Of a DNA stretch of 43,172 nucleotides, positions 17,374-25,790 are shown piece by piece. The stretch comes from Hyphomonas atlantica corrig. GTDB lineage: Bacteria > Pseudomonadota > Alphaproteobacteria > Caulobacterales > Hyphomonadaceae. Made by a program: the position numbers and the translations under genes. The stretch's first letter is position 1. Every line of letters starts with the position of its first letter. The notes beneath the pieces are model-generated. The model saw nothing but the letters and a program-made list of their open reading frames with translations, searched no databases and had not been told where the DNA came from. The stretch covers positions 1 to 43,172 of the forward strand of contig NZ_AWFH01000013.1 in NCBI RefSeq assembly GCF_000682715.1. The letters run 5' to 3'.

Positions 17374-19539
17374 ATGAACGGCAAAAAAATGCCCGCTACA
17401 GCGCTGAAAGTCATTCTGACGGGCGCTACGATCGGTCTTCTGGCTGCCTGTGGAGGGGCGGTCGACTCTGGCGACGCTTCCACACAAGCCTCCCAGGGGA
17501 TCAATGAGGAACGTTTGCTCAATGCCGCAGGCGAACCACATAACTGGCTTACTCATGGTGGCACGTTTTCAGAAACGCGGTTTAGCGCGCTTGACGCCAT
17601 TAATCTGGAAACAATCGACCAGCTGGATCTTGCCTGGGCGGCACCGCTTGGCAGCTATCGTGGCGTAGAGGCAACCCCGATCATTGTTGATGGTGTCATG
17701 TACACTACGGGTTCGTGGAGCGAAGTGCTGGCGCTTAATGCTGCCACAGGAGAAATTCTTTGGCGCTACGATCCGGAGGTTCCCCGATCAAAGGGCGCAC
17801 ATGCTTGTTGCGATGTCGTCAATCGCGGCGTGGCTGTCTATAACGACAAGGTCATATTCGGGTCGCTGGATGGTCGTCTGATCGCTCTTGATTCAAAGTC
17901 AGGCGAACAGATCTGGGAGACCCGTACTGTACCGCTCGAAGAACCCTATACGATCACAGGGGCGCCTCGCATTGTGAAAGGCAAGGTCATCATCGGAAAT
18001 GGCGGTGGTGAGTTCGGCGTTCGCGGATTTGTTGCAGCCTATGATGCTGAAACAGGTGAACGGGCCTGGAAGTTCTACACTGTGCCGGGAAATCCGGATA
18101 ATGGATTCGAAAACGAAGCCATCGAGATGGCTGCTGAGACCTGGACAGGCGAATGGTGGAAGCTGGGCGGTGGCGGGACTGTCTGGGACAGCATGGCATT
18201 CGATCCTGAACTGGACCTCCTCTATATCGGCGTTGGAAACGGCTCGCCCTGGAATCAGAAAGTACGAAGCCCGGACGGCGGCGACAATCTGTTCCTGTCA
18301 TCAATCGTCGCGTTACGTCCAGACACAGGAGAATATGTCTGGCACTATCAGACGACGCCGGGCGAAACTTGGGACTACACAGCTACGCAGAATATCATTC
18401 TAGCTGATCTTGAGATCGAGGGAGAGCTTCGTCAGGTGCTGATGCAAGCGCCGAAAAACGGCTTCTTTTATGTCATCGACCGAATAAGCGGCGAACTTAT
18501 TTCCGCAGAGCCATTTGTTCCCATTAACTGGGCCACACATATCGATATGGAGACCGGGCGTCCTGTTGAAAACCCCGAGGCGCGCTATCTGTCTGGTGGA
18601 CCTGCGCTCGTCAAACCCAGCCCATTTGGTGCCCACAACTGGCACCCCATGTCATTCAATCCGGAAACAGGGCTGGTATATATTCCCGCACAAGATGTTC
18701 CTTTCCTCTATTCCGATCAGATCGAGGGCGAGATTGCCCGCTTTGACCGAGACGCATTCAATATCGGTGTCAGCCTGACAGACGCATTACCGGAAACAGA
18801 AGAAGCACGTCGCACACTTCTGCGCCAACTTGTCCAAGCACATCTTGCTGCCTGGGATCCGGTAGCTCAGAAAGAAGTCTGGCGTGTTCAGCATGAGCGA
18901 ATGTGGAATGGAGGTACGCTGACAACGTCTGGAGATCTGGTATTCCAAGGCACGACGAGCGGCGTTTTCAATGCTTACAACGCCAAAACAGGCGAAGAAC
19001 TGTGGTCGTATCCGGTTGGTGTCGCAATGGTCGGTGGACCTGTGGCGTATGAGGTCAATGGCGAGCAGTATGTTGCTGTATCAGCTGGTTGGGGCAGTGG
19101 TGCCAATTTGCTCGCCGGCTTCTATGTCGGGCAGACAGGAGGCCCGGTTGAAGGCCATGTACTTGCCTTCAAACTTGGCGGAGAGGGCGAGCTAAACGTC
19201 GCCGCGCTTCCGCAGAAGGCAACGCCTGAGCCAGCGCGACAGCCGCATTCGGCTGAAGCGGTTGTACGGGGCACAGACCTCTACGGTCGATTCTGCGGTG
19301 TCTGCCATGGCGGCGCGGCCATTTCGTCCGGAACGCTCCCCGATCTGAGGCAGTCAGCGACTCTCGGGATAGACACTTTTGATGCTTTCCTCCTTCAAGG
19401 GGCCGGCGAAGCGATTGGCATGCCCAACTTCGCCGGCCGCCTAAGCCAACAGGAAGTCGATGATATTGAGGATTTCATCCTCTCTCGAGCCTGGATGGCG
19501 TTTCAAGACGAGCAACAGTCGACGTCTCAAGCTGAATAG
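17374..19539 (+). CDS. PQQ-dependent alcohol dehydrogenase with fused cytochrome c (quinohaemoprotein), predicted lipoprotein
   Basis: Periplasmic oxidation of an alcohol using pyrroloquinoline quinone. GGGAGG stands 6 bases before ATG 17374. The signal ends in a lipobox-like GLLAAC, so Cys26 may be lipidated. The eight-bladed PQQ domain spans about 50-600, with vicinal Cys145-Cys146, Glu213 in GGEFGVRG, Asn289 in GNGSPWN and Asp334 in TWDYT. Residue 336, two after the catalytic Asp, is Thr and not the Asp of lanthanide-type enzymes, so calcium is expected. The C-terminal haem domain has CGVCH (641-645) and Met683. Length (721 aa) is usual for quinohaemoprotein alcohol dehydrogenases. No PQQ-biosynthesis gene is in the window. 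Confidence 0.92.
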   Translation: MNGKKMPATALKVILTGATIGLLAACGGAVDSGDASTQASQGINEERLLNAAGEPHNWLTHGGTFSETRFSALDAINLETIDQLDLAWAAPLGSYRGVEATPIIVDGVMYTTGSWSEVLALNAATGEILWRYDPEVPRSKGAHACCDVVNRGVAVYNDKVIFGSLDGRLIALDSKSGEQIWETRTVPLEEPYTITGAPRIVKGKVIIGNGGGEFGVRGFVAAYDAETGERAWKFYTVPGNPDNGFENEAIEMAAETWTGEWWKLGGGGTVWDSMAFDPELDLLYIGVGNGSPWNQKVRSPDGGDNLFLSSIVALRPDTGEYVWHYQTTPGETWDYTATQNIILADLEIEGELRQVLMQAPKNGFFYVIDRISGELISAEPFVPINWATHIDMETGRPVENPEARYLSGGPALVKPSPFGAHNWHPMSFNPETGLVYIPAQDVPFLYSDQIEGEIARFDRDAFNIGVSLTDALPETEEARRTLLRQLVQAHLAAWDPVAQKEVWRVQHERMWNGGTLTTSGDLVFQGTTSGVFNAYNAKTGEELWSYPVGVAMVGGPVAYEVNGEQYVAVSAGWGSGANLLAGFYVGQTGGPVEGHVLAFKLGGEGELNVAALPQKATPEPARQPHSAEAVVRGTDLYGRFCGVCHGGAAISSGTLPDLRQSATLGIDTFDAFLLQGAGEAIGMPNFAGRLSQQEVDDIEDFILSRAWMAFQDEQQSTSQAE

Positions 19540-19592
19540 TATTCTGACAATTCGCTAAACCAGTACAAATCTGTCACTCTGGGAGACAACAA

Positions 19593-21215
19593 ATGAAACC
19601 TCATATCGCTGCTGCTGCAGTCGCAATCGTAGCCGTGCTTGGTGCATGCTCCACTATCCCAGTCTTTGATGCGTCGGGTCCGGAGTTTCCTCCAATGAAC
19701 CCAAATCTGGTGGACAGCGAGCTTGCCACCACGCATTTTAATCCGGCTCAACAGGATTCCCTTCCGTTTGCTGGGCCGGTCGGTATTCACGAGATTGATG
19801 ATGAGGGTATTCAAAGGGTCCCGGCAGGGTTGGTGAACCTCACGCTTATGCAATTACCAACTTATCCTTCAGGTGAGCAGGTGGCCATCTCCGCCAACAA
19901 TAATCGTATCTCCAAAATCCTGATTAGCGATGGCAAGTTTCAACTGATCAATGCTCTGCCTGTGGAAGGTCAACCCTTCATGTCTGTCGAGGATGCTGAA
20001 CGTATCGCCGTCGAAATGGATAGTACGGCCTCAGAAGCTGAACTGCTTGGCTATCTCAATCGGAACTATCCACGTTATGTTGAGCGGGTCGTCGCCAGAG
20101 CAGCAATCTATAATGTCGTCGACCGCAATGGTGACTTCTACACTGTCGTCAACAACGATGTCGTCGTTTATGGTGATGCCGAACCCGGCAATCCGCTGTC
20201 ACCACTGGTGGAAAAGCGCCGCTTTCAGCTGCCGCGCGAATATTTCAATCCAACACTGGAAGACCCTGATGCTGTGTTCGGATTGAATCTGACTTATGAT
20301 GGCATGCTGGCGCTGGTGACGATGGGCGGCGTTGTCGTCATCGTAGACCGAAATTTTGAACAGGCACCGATCATTCATGAGTTGGCTGACGATGAGCAGG
20401 TTACGAACTCGATCGCCATTGATGAGGGTGGTGGCATTTATGTTCTCTCAAATAGGAGGCTCCATAAACTGGTTTGGGACGGGGAAACACTTCACTCTAG
20501 AGGGTATGGCGCGTGGTCATCAGAATACGATTCCTTCACCGGCAAACTTGGCGGCGTGAGTCTCGGCAACGGATCAGGCTCTACGCCCTCACTTATGGGC
20601 TTCGGAGACGAGGAAGACAAACTTGTTGTCATCACGGACGGAGAGTTGATTATGAATGTCGTCGCCTTCTGGCGCGACGATATTCCAGAGGATTTCGTCC
20701 AGAAGCCAGGGACCAAATCGCGTCGAATTGCCGACCAGATTCAGGTTAGTTTCGGAAAGTCTGACCTTGAGCGCGCCCAGTCTGAGCAATCCGTTGCGGT
20801 ATATGGCTACGGTGCCTTGGTGGTAAACAACACATTGCCATCGCCATTGCCAACAATGCTGGAGAATGTTGTCATGTCTGGTAGACTACGCAAAGGACCG
20901 ACGGGTGCTGAAAAGTTTGAATGGGACGTTGAAGCTGACCGCTGGGTGCGTGCCTGGGCAAATCCCACTGTATCGAGCCCATCAACCGTCCCCATGATTT
21001 CTGGCGGCGCCCAACAGGTCTATGTCAATGGTTTCGTAGACGGAAAATGGGAGGTCACAGGTCTTGATTGGGAGACGGGTGAAGCCGTTACACGGCTTCG
21101 CCTTGGTGATAGCCACATTTACAATGGCGCTTACTCTGTCATTCACCTCCTGCCGGGCGGCGATATCGTTCTTGGAGGATTGCTGGGCATGATGCGGATA
21201 TCGGTCGAGCGCTAG
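19593..21215 (+). CDS. Uncharacterised lipoprotein, propeller-like, partner of the quinohaemoprotein
   Basis: I do not recognise the family. The 540-aa product begins with a signal and the lipobox VLGAC, giving lipidated Cys19. The rest has many short strand-turn-strand units (VVDRNGDFYTVV, VVIVDRNFEQAP, GGIYVLSNRRLHKLVWDG, LVVITDGELIMNV, YVNGFVDGKWEVTGLDWETG), which resemble beta-propeller blades, and no catalytic motif. It starts 53 bases after the quinohaemoprotein with its own GGGAGA site, and both are predicted lipoproteins. That suggests a periplasmic substrate-binding, scaffold or electron-transfer-linked role, or hydrolysis of the substrate before oxidation. This is inference from position only. 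Confidence 0.7.
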   Translation: MKPHIAAAAVAIVAVLGACSTIPVFDASGPEFPPMNPNLVDSELATTHFNPAQQDSLPFAGPVGIHEIDDEGIQRVPAGLVNLTLMQLPTYPSGEQVAISANNNRISKILISDGKFQLINALPVEGQPFMSVEDAERIAVEMDSTASEAELLGYLNRNYPRYVERVVARAAIYNVVDRNGDFYTVVNNDVVVYGDAEPGNPLSPLVEKRRFQLPREYFNPTLEDPDAVFGLNLTYDGMLALVTMGGVVVIVDRNFEQAPIIHELADDEQVTNSIAIDEGGGIYVLSNRRLHKLVWDGETLHSRGYGAWSSEYDSFTGKLGGVSLGNGSGSTPSLMGFGDEEDKLVVITDGELIMNVVAFWRDDIPEDFVQKPGTKSRRIADQIQVSFGKSDLERAQSEQSVAVYGYGALVVNNTLPSPLPTMLENVVMSGRLRKGPTGAEKFEWDVEADRWVRAWANPTVSSPSTVPMISGGAQQVYVNGFVDGKWEVTGLDWETGEAVTRLRLGDSHIYNGAYSVIHLLPGGDIVLGGLLGMMRISVER

Positions 21216-21627
21216 GTGTTGACTTTAGTATGATGTGTTGAGTTTCGGCGCTCTGTGCATTGTAGTTAGCGGTGAAATCTAGTTCTATAGATCAAGCTTG
21301 ATTTGGCAGGGAGTACAATCCGCGTTAACTATGGCTATCGGTGCCGGTGAGCGGCGTCGAACTCAAGCGGTCTACAAAACTGTGGACCAAAATCAGACCG
21401 AGCTGAGGACCAAGAATCGATTACACTTCCCGTAAGTGATTGAAAAATATGGATAAAAAATATGGAATGTGGCACGTCACTCGCGCCATTTCTCTTCAGA
21501 TGGCGACTGCCAAATCCCTTGAAATCATTGAAAGTCTTGGAGAATCTACGGGTCTTCCACGCCTTTCCGCCGGTCGTGCACTACAATTTGCACCACAAAA
21601 TGCAAACTTTTTGCACTACAAACGGCG
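21216..21627. other. Non-coding stretch between catabolic island and integrase
   Basis: About 410 bases are A/T-richer than the flanking genes. A 63-aa frame (21440-21631) has no recognisable features. The end of the stretch carries the TGCAC(T/C)ACAA repeats described separately. No tRNA end, terminator or attachment core could be recognised by eye. As the island's last gene ends here and the integrase begins at 21628, this is a plausible place for integrase binding sites. Confidence 0.4.
21577..21621 (+). repeat. Three direct repeats TGCAC(T/C)ACAA before the integrase
   Basis: TGCACTACAA occurs at 21577-21586 and 21612-21621 and TGCACCACAA at 21589-21598. All lie on the same strand in the 50 bases before the integrase start. 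Spacings are 12 and 23 bases. Such clusters near recombinase genes can be arm-type integrase/excisionase sites or a repressor's operators. The last copy ends 6 bases before ATG 21628. Confidence 0.5.
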
Positions 21628-23007
21628 ATGAAGCATTTCTCACTCGGATCAAAATTTCTAAAGGATCGCGGCGGTTGGTGGCACTATGTCAGGCGCGTTC
21701 CGGCTCGCTTCAAAGACGTCGACAAACGCGGCCTGATCCAGATCGCCTTGCGCACCCAGTCTCTCGAAGTGGCCATGATGCGCCGCAACAGTTTGGCAGA
21801 AGCCGACGCCGCCCTCTGGAACAGCCTGGCTCTCCAGAGAGAAGGTACACAACGGTCAAGAAGCCGGGCCGCGACCGAACGCCATCGCGCTGCGGTCGCC
21901 CGCGCCATGGCGGAAGGCTTTGTCTATCGTCCTGTCGATGAAATCGCCGCCCTGCCAGATCTCGACGAACTCATCGCCCGGCTCAGGGAAGTTGATCGGG
22001 GACATACGCCAACCGAAGAGAAGGCTGAAGCATTACTCGGCGGTGCACCTGCCGCAAAGGACCGTACGACGGTCTCGGAAGCGTTCGAGCTCTACGTCGC
22101 CAAAATCGCATTCGATGACCAGTTCAACAAATCAGAGGCCCAGCGGAAAGCCTGGCAGAAGCGCAAGCAGGTTTCGATAGACTATTTCATTGATCGGGAA
22201 GGCGACATTCCGCTTCTAGACATCACAAGGGATGTTGCGACACGCTACCGTGATTGGTGGCAGTCACGCATGTTGCCTCAGACGGATGGCTCAAAACCCT
22301 TCACCCCGAACACGGTCAATCGCCATATCGGAAACATGCGCTCGCTGTATCTGCGTTACTTCAAATATCGCGGTGAGACCGATGTCGATGACCCGTTCCG
22401 TGGCTTTTTCTTCGCGGGCAAGTCCCGCGTAAAACGCGCTTCATTCAGTGACGCATGGGTGAGAGAGAAAATCCTTGCGCCAGGTGTGTTCGATGACCTT
22501 CGTCTCGAACTGCGGGTGATCATTTATCTCCTTGTTGAGACCGGTGCCCGTCTCAGTGAGATCGTCAATCTGAGACCGAACGATATCCGGCTCGACCATG
22601 AAATCCCCCACATCGTGATCCGGCCGGAGCAGAACCGCGAACTCAAGACGAGTGATTCAGAGCGGGAGATCCCGCTTGTCGGTATCGCGCTTCCCGCCAT
22701 GAAGCTCTGTCCAACCGGGTTTGAGCACTATTATGACCGCAACACGCTTGTCTCAGCCAATCTGATGAAAGCTTTCAAACAACGTGGACTCCTGCCGACC
22801 AAGGATCATGTCATCTATTCGCTGCGTCACTCGTTCGAGGACCGCATGCTGGAAGGCAATCTTGATTATGGCCTGCGCTGCGCCCTGATGGGCCACAAGA
22901 ACAATCGGCCAGAATACGGTCAGGGAGGATCCCTGTCGTTTCGGCGGGCGCAATTGTCGAGAATTGCGCACCCGTTCTCCAAGGAAATATTCGGCGGCGG
23001 GGGATGA
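21628..23007 (+). CDS. Tyrosine recombinase (phage-type integrase)
   Basis: Site-specific recombinase that could integrate or excise the surrounding island. The 459-aa product has an N-terminal region starting GGWWHYVRRVP like the DUF6538 domain, a SAM-like core-binding domain near 155-260, and a catalytic domain with the first arginine in ETGARLSEIVNL, a lysine-bearing strand in LKTSDSEREIPL, IYSLRHSFEDRM in place of the canonical HxLRH, LMGHK, and the nucleophile in RPEYG. The first histidine of HxxR is tyrosine here, a variation I believe occurs in this type of integrase. It does not look truncated. No tRNA neighbours it, so its attachment site is unknown. Confidence 0.87.
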   Translation: MKHFSLGSKFLKDRGGWWHYVRRVPARFKDVDKRGLIQIALRTQSLEVAMMRRNSLAEADAALWNSLALQREGTQRSRSRAATERHRAAVARAMAEGFVYRPVDEIAALPDLDELIARLREVDRGHTPTEEKAEALLGGAPAAKDRTTVSEAFELYVAKIAFDDQFNKSEAQRKAWQKRKQVSIDYFIDREGDIPLLDITRDVATRYRDWWQSRMLPQTDGSKPFTPNTVNRHIGNMRSLYLRYFKYRGETDVDDPFRGFFFAGKSRVKRASFSDAWVREKILAPGVFDDLRLELRVIIYLLVETGARLSEIVNLRPNDIRLDHEIPHIVIRPEQNRELKTSDSEREIPLVGIALPAMKLCPTGFEHYYDRNTLVSANLMKAFKQRGLLPTKDHVIYSLRHSFEDRMLEGNLDYGLRCALMGHKNNRPEYGQGGSLSFRRAQLSRIAHPFSKEIFGGGG

Positions 23008-23150
23008 AAAAGCTGACATTAGAGCCGAGCCGGGTGAGAGACCGGAATTGGCCCTTTCCTGCCATTCAGTCCATACGTGTTTGTGACGTATGTTTTCCAG
23101 CATTCTGATATTTCGAATCCGTGTTTCTCAAGGCGGCGTCATCCTGTCGT

Positions 23151-24089
23151 TCAAATCCTGAGCAGCACACGGCCCTGTTTCCCGCGCGTCGCATAACGGT
23201 CGAACGCCTTGTCGGCCTCCGCAATGTCGAAGACGCTGTCGATTGCAGCGTGCAGTGAACCTTTACCCGCAAGTTCTGCGAGCCGGGTGAGGCGGGACGG
23301 GGACGTCTTCAGCATCAAAAGGAAGCCTGAACGGCGGGGCGAAATGCTGGACCGCGCGAGGCCGACTAGGTCTGATGTTGGATCGCTGGATACGTACATG
23401 CCTGAGCGGTTGAGGCTTGGTGCGGCGGTGTGGAACGACAGGTGTGCTGGTGTGTCGATGATGAGGTCGTAGGTGTCACCCGGTTGAAGAGCGGGAGCCG
23501 TTTCATAAGCCCTGAACTCCTGCGCACCCTGCGCGCGCACCCACCTTTCATTGGCTGCCGAGGCGACGGCTGTTACCTGGGCGCCCCGGCTGGCGGCAAG
23601 CTGTACGGCGTAGGTGCCGAACCCGCCAGCAGCGCCGATGACTAAGCAGGATTGCGCAGGAGATAACGGATAGAGGCGTTCCAGGACTTCCACAGCGGTC
23701 AGGCCCATAACGCAGAGTGCCGCGGCTGATTCATCGCTCAGAGAATCCGGTATTGCGAGGATACTTCTCTCTTGAACCGTGGCAAACTGCGCATGCACCC
23801 GCGGCCCGTTCAGCACCGGAGAGTATCCCATGATCCGTTGACCGACGCGAATGCGCTTGCCGGATGTCCGAGCGATACCTGCAAATTCGAACCCCGTGAG
23901 CACCGGCCCAACGCGCCGGAAGCGCTTCACCTGTGCCGCCCAGCCTCCCGCCCGGACCTCGACATCCATCTCGTTGACCCCGGCCACTGTCACTTCGACC
24001 AGGATTTGCCCTGGCTTCGGTTTCGGAACCGGTACATCTACCATGCGTGAGGAATGCGTGACAGGATCAACCGCAAGGGCGCGCATCAT
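23151..24089 (-). CDS. MDR-family oxidoreductase (quinone oxidoreductase-like)
   Basis: Medium-chain dehydrogenase/reductase of 312 aa. The N-terminal GroES-like domain spans about 1-120 (PKPGQILVEV, GVNEMDVEVRAG, TGFEFAGIA). The nucleotide fold near 140-230 has IGAAGGFGTYAVQLAASRGA, the AAGG/AVQLA motif of NADPH:quinone reductases. Cysteines for structural zinc are absent, so a zinc-free quinone or enoyl reductase is likely. Its start overlaps the previous gene's stop by 4 bases (ATGA), placing it third in the operon with the 24086-25066 and 25063-25710 genes. The substrate is unknown. It may handle the compound sensed by the divergent TetR. Confidence 0.85.
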   Translation of the reverse strand: MMRALAVDPVTHSSRMVDVPVPKPKPGQILVEVTVAGVNEMDVEVRAGGWAAQVKRFRRVGPVLTGFEFAGIARTSGKRIRVGQRIMGYSPVLNGPRVHAQFATVQERSILAIPDSLSDESAAALCVMGLTAVEVLERLYPLSPAQSCLVIGAAGGFGTYAVQLAASRGAQVTAVASAANERWVRAQGAQEFRAYETAPALQPGDTYDLIIDTPAHLSFHTAAPSLNRSGMYVSSDPTSDLVGLARSSISPRRSGFLLMLKTSPSRLTRLAELAGKGSLHAAIDSVFDIAEADKAFDRYATRGKQGRVLLRI

Positions 24090-25066
24090 GACAGGGGCTC
24101 GATTTGGACACCAAAGTTCCGAAGGCGGGCGACCGCCCTGTCGGGATCGATTATGGATTCAGGGAAGATCAGTCCTTCCGGCGGCCGATCGCCGTCGAGC
24201 CCGAGGAGCCGCTCTGCACCAATGAGCACACCGAGCGCTGTCAGGTGAGCCTGTCCAAGGGGATCGGAGACAAGGGTACGATCATGGACGGGAGTACCCG
24301 CCCTGCTGCCTGTGATGTCGATATAGAGATCGTGCGAGGCTGCGCGTCCCGCAATTGTTCCGAGTGAGTCGCCGGACCCGAGATCGAACCGGACATCCCT
24401 TGCGCCGGTTTTTGCAGTCAGAGCCGGTGTATCCAGCACGCCCATGGGCATGGCATCAAAAGATGCCTGGCCTGCACTGCGAACCGACCGGGCCGCATCT
24501 GGTGCAAGGACCTTTTGCCAGCGGCCGTTTTGTCGGATCAGGGCCTCACCCACGAAGCCGGTGGCGTCAGCTTCAGTCATCGGTCCAATCGGGTCGTCAT
24601 AGTCATAGAGTGCGGCCATCTCGACGCGGTCGACAGTGTCGAAGCGGCGCGCGGCAGACAGGGCGGCAAGAGTCAACACGCCCGCCTGCCAGTGACCCAG
24701 AATCATCGCAGGTCGCTGGGCGCAGTTGGCGGCTATGATCGCGCTCGAGGCCATGTTGTCGACAGTGCGGGTGATGCCAATATAACCTGCCCCGGAATGG
24801 AGGGTGGCAGCCAGAAGCGTATCGTCTGGATCCTGAAGGGCCGCGATCACCAGGTCCACAGGGCCGGCCGCCGCGAGGCCTTCTAAGGGAGCATCGACAT
24901 CCAGCCGGACGAGGCTGGCGCCGAGATTCGCGGCCAGCACCTTACCGGTATCAGGATTGCGGCCCCCCAGCACGAGGTCCACGTCATGTTCCGCTTCGCG
25001 CAGAACTTTTCCAATCCGGGAACCGACAAGTCCCCAACCGCCGGCAATCAGAATGCGCGTCCTCAC
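24086..25066 (-). CDS. NAD(P)-binding protein, saccharopine-dehydrogenase-like
   Basis: The 326-aa product starts with a Rossmann fold (ILIAGGWGLVGSRIGKVL, residues 5-22; LVLGGRN, 32-38) and has a middle region with GYIGITRTVDNM near 103-114, as in saccharopine-dehydrogenase-like or trans-acting enoyl-reductase proteins. No catalytic motif could be assigned. Overlaps of 4 bases with the genes on both sides show a tightly coupled operon. Possible roles are reduction or modification of a small molecule together with the MDR oxidoreductase. The precise function is not inferable. Confidence 0.75.
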   Translation of the reverse strand: MRTRILIAGGWGLVGSRIGKVLREAEHDVDLVLGGRNPDTGKVLAANLGASLVRLDVDAPLEGLAAAGPVDLVIAALQDPDDTLLAATLHSGAGYIGITRTVDNMASSAIIAANCAQRPAMILGHWQAGVLTLAALSAARRFDTVDRVEMAALYDYDDPIGPMTEADATGFVGEALIRQNGRWQKVLAPDAARSVRSAGQASFDAMPMGVLDTPALTAKTGARDVRFDLGSGDSLGTIAGRAASHDLYIDITGSRAGTPVHDRTLVSDPLGQAHLTALGVLIGAERLLGLDGDRPPEGLIFPESIIDPDRAVARLRNFGVQIEPLS

Positions 25067-25710
25067 AGCGACACCGCCATGCGGTATTCAGGCGGAAAGC
25101 CGTGATCCCTCGATAATTCAGGAGACCTGATTTCTGAGACGATGGAAAGGCCCATCGCCTGGTAGAAGCTCACGGCCGGATTGTCGGCGAGCACGTCCAG
25201 TTGCAGTTCCCGGAAGCCCTGCGCCCGCGCCCGTGCGATGGCGGCCTGCAGCAATGCCTTGCCGAGTCCCTTGCCCCGGTGCCGGGGAAAGGCGGCCAGA
25301 GCATGCAGGTAATACACATCATCGGGTATATAGGCGTTGAGATAGCTGGCTTTTCTGGCTCGCACCATCAAGCCCGCCAGCTCCTCATAGCTTGCCTCGC
25401 CCCGGGCCAATAGGCCCTGCGCCAGCGCCGCAAGGTTTTCCTTGAATGCGTAGAAGTTCGGGCCCGCGAAGCCGAGTTCAATGCCCAGCAAGTCTCCTTC
25501 GTCGATGATGGTGGTCGAGCAGGCGGCGCAAAACAGTGTTTCAGGACGGGGCCATGACACTGCCACAAGCCGCTCCAGCAGCCCATCGGTGCCAAATTGG
25601 TAGTCATAGCTGACCGGTCCGGTGGCGCGCACGAGCTGCGCAACCAGCGGCGCAAACCGCATCTTGTCGCTTTCGCTCAAGGCTTCAGCTTGCACTGTCG
25701 CATTTGCCAT
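25063..25710 (-). CDS. GNAT-family N-acetyltransferase
   Basis: The C-terminal half carries the acetyl-CoA-binding signature: VYYLHALAAFPRHRGKGLGKALL near residues 135-157, with RHRGKGLG as motif A, then AQGFRELQLDVLADNPAVSFYQAMG with the conserved Tyr and phenylalanine region. The N-terminal half is unassigned. ATG 25710 is chosen because GGAG (25718-25721) lies upstream at good spacing; GTG 25722 and ATG 25716 are in frame but less supported. The product is about 215 aa. It is the first gene of the three-gene operon and is divergent from the TetR gene with 80 bases between. Small-molecule acetylation or self-protection is a guess. Confidence 0.8.
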   Translation of the reverse strand: MANATVQAEALSESDKMRFAPLVAQLVRATGPVSYDYQFGTDGLLERLVAVSWPRPETLFCAACSTTIIDEGDLLGIELGFAGPNFYAFKENLAALAQGLLARGEASYEELAGLMVRARKASYLNAYIPDDVYYLHALAAFPRHRGKGLGKALLQAAIARARAQGFRELQLDVLADNPAVSFYQAMGLSIVSEIRSPELSRDHGFPPEYRMAVSL

Positions 25711-25736
25711 GTACATCTCCACGAATTATTACCAAA

Positions 25737-25761
25737 CGTAAGTTACGATGTGTAAGTTACG
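25737..25761. promoter_or_regulatory. Double palindromic operator between TetR gene and reductase operon
   Basis: CGTAAGTTACG (25737-25747) is a perfect 11-base palindrome, and GTAAGTTAC (25752-25760, followed by G) repeats it. The centres are 14 bases apart, as expected for a TetR-family operator binding two dimers on one face. It lies between the divergent starts at 25710 and 25791 and probably covers promoter elements in both directions, giving coordinated repression. Confidence 0.75.
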
Positions 25762-25790
25762 TATCGTAGGTAGGGAGTCAACGGGAAATC

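Noticed and set aside
21440..21631. 63-aa frame before the integrase
   Set aside because: No motif, no ribosome site, and it overlaps the repeats and the integrase start.
21216..23150. tRNA or attachment core next to the integrase
   Set aside because: No cloverleaf or tRNA 3' end could be seen by eye on either strand.
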